Made by a program: the position numbers and the translations under genes. From the NCBI GenBank assembly GCA_023101725.1, contig JALJCO010012849.1, forward strand, positions 1,589,108 to 1,653,107: a stretch of DNA of 64,000 nucleotides, read 5' to 3'. The first letter of the stretch is position 1. Every line of letters begins with the position of its first letter. Shown in pieces: positions 60,145 to 64,000 of the stretch. The notes below the pieces were generated by a model. It searched no databases and was not told the DNA's origin. It was given only the letters and a program-made list of their open reading frames with translations. The DNA is from Atherinomorus stipes (lineage: Eukaryota > Chordata > Actinopteri > Atheriniformes > Atherinidae).

Positions 60145-60656
60145 ATTTTGAAGTACATGAGGATGCCACAGGCCTTTGTGAGCTCACCAGCGGAGTTCAC
60201 AAAGGAACTGAGACAGAACCTCGAGAACGTCAGTTTAAACTCACAAGCGTTGTGATTTCATACTGTGATGATTTGCTTGTAGCCAGCACTGACAAACACC
60301 AATGTTTCACAGACACCTGCAACCTCCTCAGCTACTTAGCTGAGCAGGGACAGAGTCTCACAAAAAACTGCAATTCTGTCAGTCAGAGATCAAATACCTG
60401 GGCCGAAAAATTTCTGAAGGGAAAAAAACAGATTCTGCAATTAAATCTTGAAGCGATCAGCAGTGCACCAAAACCCAAGACAGTCAAACAGATGTTAACT
60501 TTCCTTGGGATGACGGGGTATTGTGGGGAGTGGGTCGAACATTACTCTGTTCTTGTACAGCCGGTTGAGAGATGTGGTAAAGGACGCAGGAACAACAATG
60601 TTGAGAGCTTCACTGACCTGGACGCCTCTTTGCAGACCAGGCCTTTGAAGAAATAA
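60145..60656 (+). pseudogene. Retroviral reverse transcriptase fragment
   Basis: A first frame has MPQAFVSSPAEFTKELRQNL; after a frame change at about 60250, the catalytic box YCDDLLVAS and the connection motif PKTVKQMLTFLGMTGYC follow. The N-terminal fingers region is missing, and a stop ends the frame at 60654-60656 with similarity continuing in another frame. Not functional. Confidence 0.85.
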
Positions 60657-60899
60657 AACTTGCACTCCAAACAGCACCGGTTTTTGCAATCCCAAACTAT
60701 GACAGATCATTCATTCTATATGTCAGTTGCAGACAGGGCCATGCATGTGGGGTTTTAGCTCAAAACACGTGTTGGAGCAAAGCCACAATGTGTAGCCTAT
60801 TTCAGTACTGCGCTGAGCCTAATAGAACTCGGTCTGCCGTCCTGCTACCAATACATCGCAGCAGTTCATCAGATTTACTCACGTGCATCCACTTTAACC

Positions 60900-61385
60900 A
60901 TGGGTTATGATGTCCAAATTTTAGTGGAACACAAAGTTGTCAATCTGTTGGAAAAAGGGGCATTCCCACTTACACCCCAAAGAATCATTGACTACCAACG
61001 GATTCTTGAGTACCCAGACGTAACCATCAAAGTGTGTAAAACAAAAAACCCAGCAGATTTGATTCCCCTCCCAGGTGATGGAGAACCTCATGATTGTGTA
61101 GCTGAATGTGAACAGAACACAAAACTTAGACCAGATCTGAAAGCAATGTCACTAAATGATAATGAATCTCTGCTTTTCACAGATGGGTCGTGTTATCGTT
61201 CAACAGAAGGCCTAGAATCGGGTTATGCGATCGTTCAGTATGACAGCGTAAACGACAATTTTCACCTGCTTGAAAGCGCGAAACTAACGAATGCGTGTTC
61301 AGCCCAACGAGCCGAATTAACTGCAGTAATCCGAGCTCTAACACTGTCGGAAGGTAAAGATGTCACTGTGTTTTCGGATTCCTAG
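60900..61385 (+). pseudogene. Retroviral connection and RNase H fragment
   Basis: The frame contains TPQRIIDYQRILEYPDV, then LLFTDGSCYRSTEGLESGYA and SAQRAELTAVIRALTL up to FSDS. The acidic residues of TDGS, AEL and SDS fit an RNase H fold. An in-frame TAG (61383-61385) cuts it directly after SDS, and RNase H-like sequence continues beyond. Integrase motifs are not seen downstream. Confidence 0.88.
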
Positions 61386-61749
61386 TACTGTGTCTCAGCG
61401 GTCCCCATACATGGGCACGCCCATGAAACTCTGAACTGAACTGATGATCTGATGCTCTTCAGGAGAGCTGCAATTGTAAAGATGTTACATCTGTCTGACC
61501 AGCAATCCAGGAAAAGTTTGTGCCTTCCCCAGGTCGACTGCTTGTGCCAAAAAGGATTTTTCTACAACCTCCGGGTGGATTTCTGTAACATGTCATCAAA
61601 GTGAAAACAGAAACTGTAATTTTTTGACAGTATTTTGCCGTTTCTCTCTTTGGCTTAAAGCCACAGAACACAGAACTGCAGGAGAACTGAATTTTTTTAT
61701 GTAAAGAGGTCATAGCTGTTGACCTGTTTACAGTCTTTTTCATCAGACA

Positions 61750-62022
61750 ATGGAAAAGTGTAATAGTGTTGCAGAAAATTCCACCCACACAGAGGAAGGA
61801 GGAAAGTTCACCATAACCAAGGAGAAGATTCAGGACCGTTTCGAAGGAAATGGAAAGGATCGCGGAGGACGCCGAGGAGAGCCGAGGAGAGCCGAACTGG
61901 ACGAACAACAACTTTTCACTCCGGGGAGTAACGTTAATCCAATTAGAAATAAAAACTACATTACATGTATTTGTGTATCTGTGGTAAGCTGTTGTCTTTT
62001 TCTGCTTGCAGATCACTGCTGA
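61750..62022 (+). pseudogene. Possible env leader remnant
   Basis: A charged N-terminal stretch is followed by a hydrophobic run (ITCICVSVVSCCLFLL) where a retroviral env signal peptide would lie. No surface or transmembrane motifs follow. Weak call. Confidence 0.3.
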
Positions 62023-62356
62023 ATCAAGCCGTCCGGAAGGAAATCAGTCCACAACTGGTCAACAGAACAGCTGACATGGCAACACTGTATGTTGTTCACC
62101 ACGACAAAAATAAGGATGCAGCCTGGATGGCGAGGGTGGACGAGTCTCACGGCTGAGTTGGTGATGTCTGCGTCATCACTCAATGTGCTGTTCACTGCTC
62201 AAAATGTGTCCAGAAATGTGAAGAAGGTTGACACCTGTGGAGATGGGTGGTGATGGTCACCTTGACCTGTGCCTGTGAATGAGCTGAGGCATCAGGTTGC
62301 AAAGAGCCGTCATTGTCGTGGTGCAAGAAGACACATCAGTAACATGTCAGCTGCAC

Positions 62357-62362
62357 AATAAA
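62357..62362 (+). terminator. Internal AATAAA
   Basis: CACAATAAAGTTAC lies inside the retrovirus, upstream of the 3' LTR; use is unknown. Confidence 0.3.
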
Positions 62363-62599
62363 GTTACAAATCTCTGCATAATCTGCTTTGCTATTGCACA
62401 CTGGATGTTGGATCTGCTTTCCTCAGCCGACATAGTCTCATTATGTGGCTGAGGGGGGTGGTTGTTCGAGCTACAGGAAATTCAGTCTATGACTGACAAG
62501 GGGCCAAGAAATTACTATCCAAATGCTGCATTTCTACAAGAATCATACCAGGAGGATAATTGGTGTTTTCACATAAAGTTAAAGATTTCAAAGTTTCTG

Positions 62600-63430
62600 T
62601 TTTCAGCTAAGAATAATTCACACGCACATTTCTAGTTTGTGTCATCTTTATTTCACATCAATTTTTCATTTAGTGGTACTTGAGTAAAGTTCAGTTTGTG
62701 CATCACACATTTTAGTAGTTCCTGTTGATTTTATTAATCAGTATTGTTAAATCACACACTTTGATTTGGTTAAGTGGTGGAATTGTTTGCGTACATGTTG
62801 AGTTGGTAGGTGGTATAGTAAATTGTTAATCAATAGAGTTAATTTCAGACACATTGAGTTCTATTAATCAGTTAGATTTTATGCACATTGAGTTTTCGTT
62901 ATGTTTTGGTAAATCAGCTACTTGCATACACATTGAATTTGTTAATCATTATGAATTTGAGTTAAGTTGATATTTGTTGATCATAAGGTTAATAACATAC
63001 ACATTGATTAGTGTTAATCATATAATTTTCTTACAGCTAAGGATCAATTAGCCAGTAATTCTGTTTTGATTATTGTTTGATTGTTTTGATTGTTGAATGT
63101 TTTAATGATTGTGTCCACAATGATTGTAATGTAACGCATACCGATTTGCGTACCTGTGAACAAATCTTTTATAAGGTTACACGTTAGGATGTGATTTTGT
63201 GATTTTCTGTCTTTCCTTCTCTAATTTCTCTATCTTTCCTATTTTTGATTTAATATGTAATTGATTGTTGGCAACAGGACTGTGTCAAGACTGACAGTAA
63301 CAGTAAGGTGGGGGTGACTTGGGTTGATTTGTTTAAGTTGATTATGGGGACTTAAATTTGATTTAGTTAGTTAATGAGGATTTGGGTAAATGACACATAT
63401 CTAGTTCGACTGGGTGAGTGACGTGAATTA
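62600..63430. repeat. AT-rich stretch with recurring CACATTGA / TTAATCA words
   Basis: Irregular units of 50-60 bp repeat (A)CACATTGA(G/A)TT and GTTAATCA before the purine tract. No ORF of note. Confidence 0.5.
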
Positions 63431-63436
63431 CGTCAC

Positions 63437-63447
63437 TGAGGGGGGAG
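63437..63447 (+). promoter_or_regulatory. Polypurine tract
   Basis: GAGGGGGGAG lies immediately before the 3' LTR TG, where second-strand priming would start. Confidence 0.8.
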
Positions 63448-64000
63448 TGTGGTGGCAGACTGTCTGACTCTATAGATATATACTGTTAAGATTATGACAA
63501 GGACAAGGACGACTGATAAATTAGGCGACATGACAAATTATGAACCCAGATCCCAAGCTGACGTGTCTTTCACAGAACACTCACATCAGACTGAATATCA
63601 GGTGGGGAGGGTTCTGACAGGGTCCTATAAAGCATCACAGTAAACAGGAAGACGGGTCCTTCGGAACGTGAGCGAGCGCGGACTACAGACAGCTGGACCT
63701 GGGGACTCCGTTTGACCGCTGAGACACGCACAGGACCTGACACACAGTCCTTTGCCATATTTGACCAGTTATATTGTAATAAACGTGTAACCTTAAGTCG
63801 ACGCGTCTGTGATTCTTCACCGCTGCATCATCTTAGCTCAGCCACTGCTAGCAGGCTGACCAACGAGGTGCCTGACTGCAAAACACCACGCTGCTGACAT
63901 CCACACTTAAGGTCTGTACGATGACAAAAGTCAACATTAGTTCTCTTCTATTATTCTTAAATGAACAGCACTTCTGATTAGCTACCAGAAGGGTTGCGCT
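63448..64000 (+). repeat. 3' LTR (truncated by the window end)
   Basis: It starts TGTGGTGGCAGACTG right after the purine tract. TATAAAG is at 63626-63632 and AATAAA at 63778-63783. The window ends at GGGTTGCGCT, about six bases before the expected CA. Confidence 0.95.

Larger units (their letters stand above)
50902..64000 (+). mobile_element. Defective endogenous retrovirus, interrupted by a LINE
   Basis: Order: 5' LTR, primer-binding site, leader with tandem repeats, LINE insertion (53916-58896), protease-like piece, reverse transcriptase and RNase H pieces, weak env-like piece, purine tract, 3' LTR (cut by the window end). Without the LINE the interior is about 7.0 kb. The protease and RNase H features suggest a gamma/epsilon-type retrovirus, as found in fish. 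Gag, most of integrase and most of env are not recognisable. The pol pieces are broken by a frameshift and stops, so it cannot be autonomous. Confidence 0.88.

Overview
The window looks like nuclear DNA of a teleost fish, probably a percomorph. It has a vertebrate gene with many short GT-AG exons and long introns, abundant CA and TA microsatellites, and many transposon types common in fish (hAT, Tc1/mariner, TTAA-ended elements, LINE tails, an endogenous retrovirus). There are no bacterial-type operons.

Region 1 (1 to about 28,670) holds the 3' part of one gene on the + strand, which I recognise as usp54 (USP53/USP54 family of ubiquitin-specific peptidases). Eleven exons are well supported by similarity and by matching splice phases, from the C-terminal part of the USP domain (4029) to 22550. 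Two more 3' exons (22789-22905 and 26423-26509) are tentative. Upstream exons lie outside the window. One conserved exon expected between 8153 and 15943 is not visible; that intron also carries a suspicious poly-G block (10383-10720). Introns contain a TTAA-ended element, a repeat with telomere-like motifs, a nested element pair at 11.0-12.1 kb, two Tc1 remnants, a hAT element with target duplication and a mariner-type MITE.

Region 2 (about 28.7-50.9 kb) has no gene I recognise. It contains LINE 3' ends, a 430-bp hAT MITE, a nested stack of DNA transposons at 41.3-45.8 kb (including a 929-bp hAT with 8-bp target duplications), and a CpG-containing promoter-like segment near 46.7-46.9 kb with two CACGTG E-boxes and a perfect MEF2-type site.

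Region 3 (50,902-64,000) is an endogenous retrovirus with two almost identical LTRs (2 substitutions and 4 single-base indels over 553 bp). Its interior is defective: no gag is recognisable, and only broken protease, reverse transcriptase and RNase H pieces plus a weak env-like piece remain. A 5-kb L1-like LINE, in the opposite orientation and flanked by a perfect 15-bp target-site duplication, has jumped into it. The LINE carries an extremely G-rich 3' region (C-rich on the + strand) that produces many long spurious ORFs. The 3' LTR runs off the window end about 6 bases short of its expected terminus.
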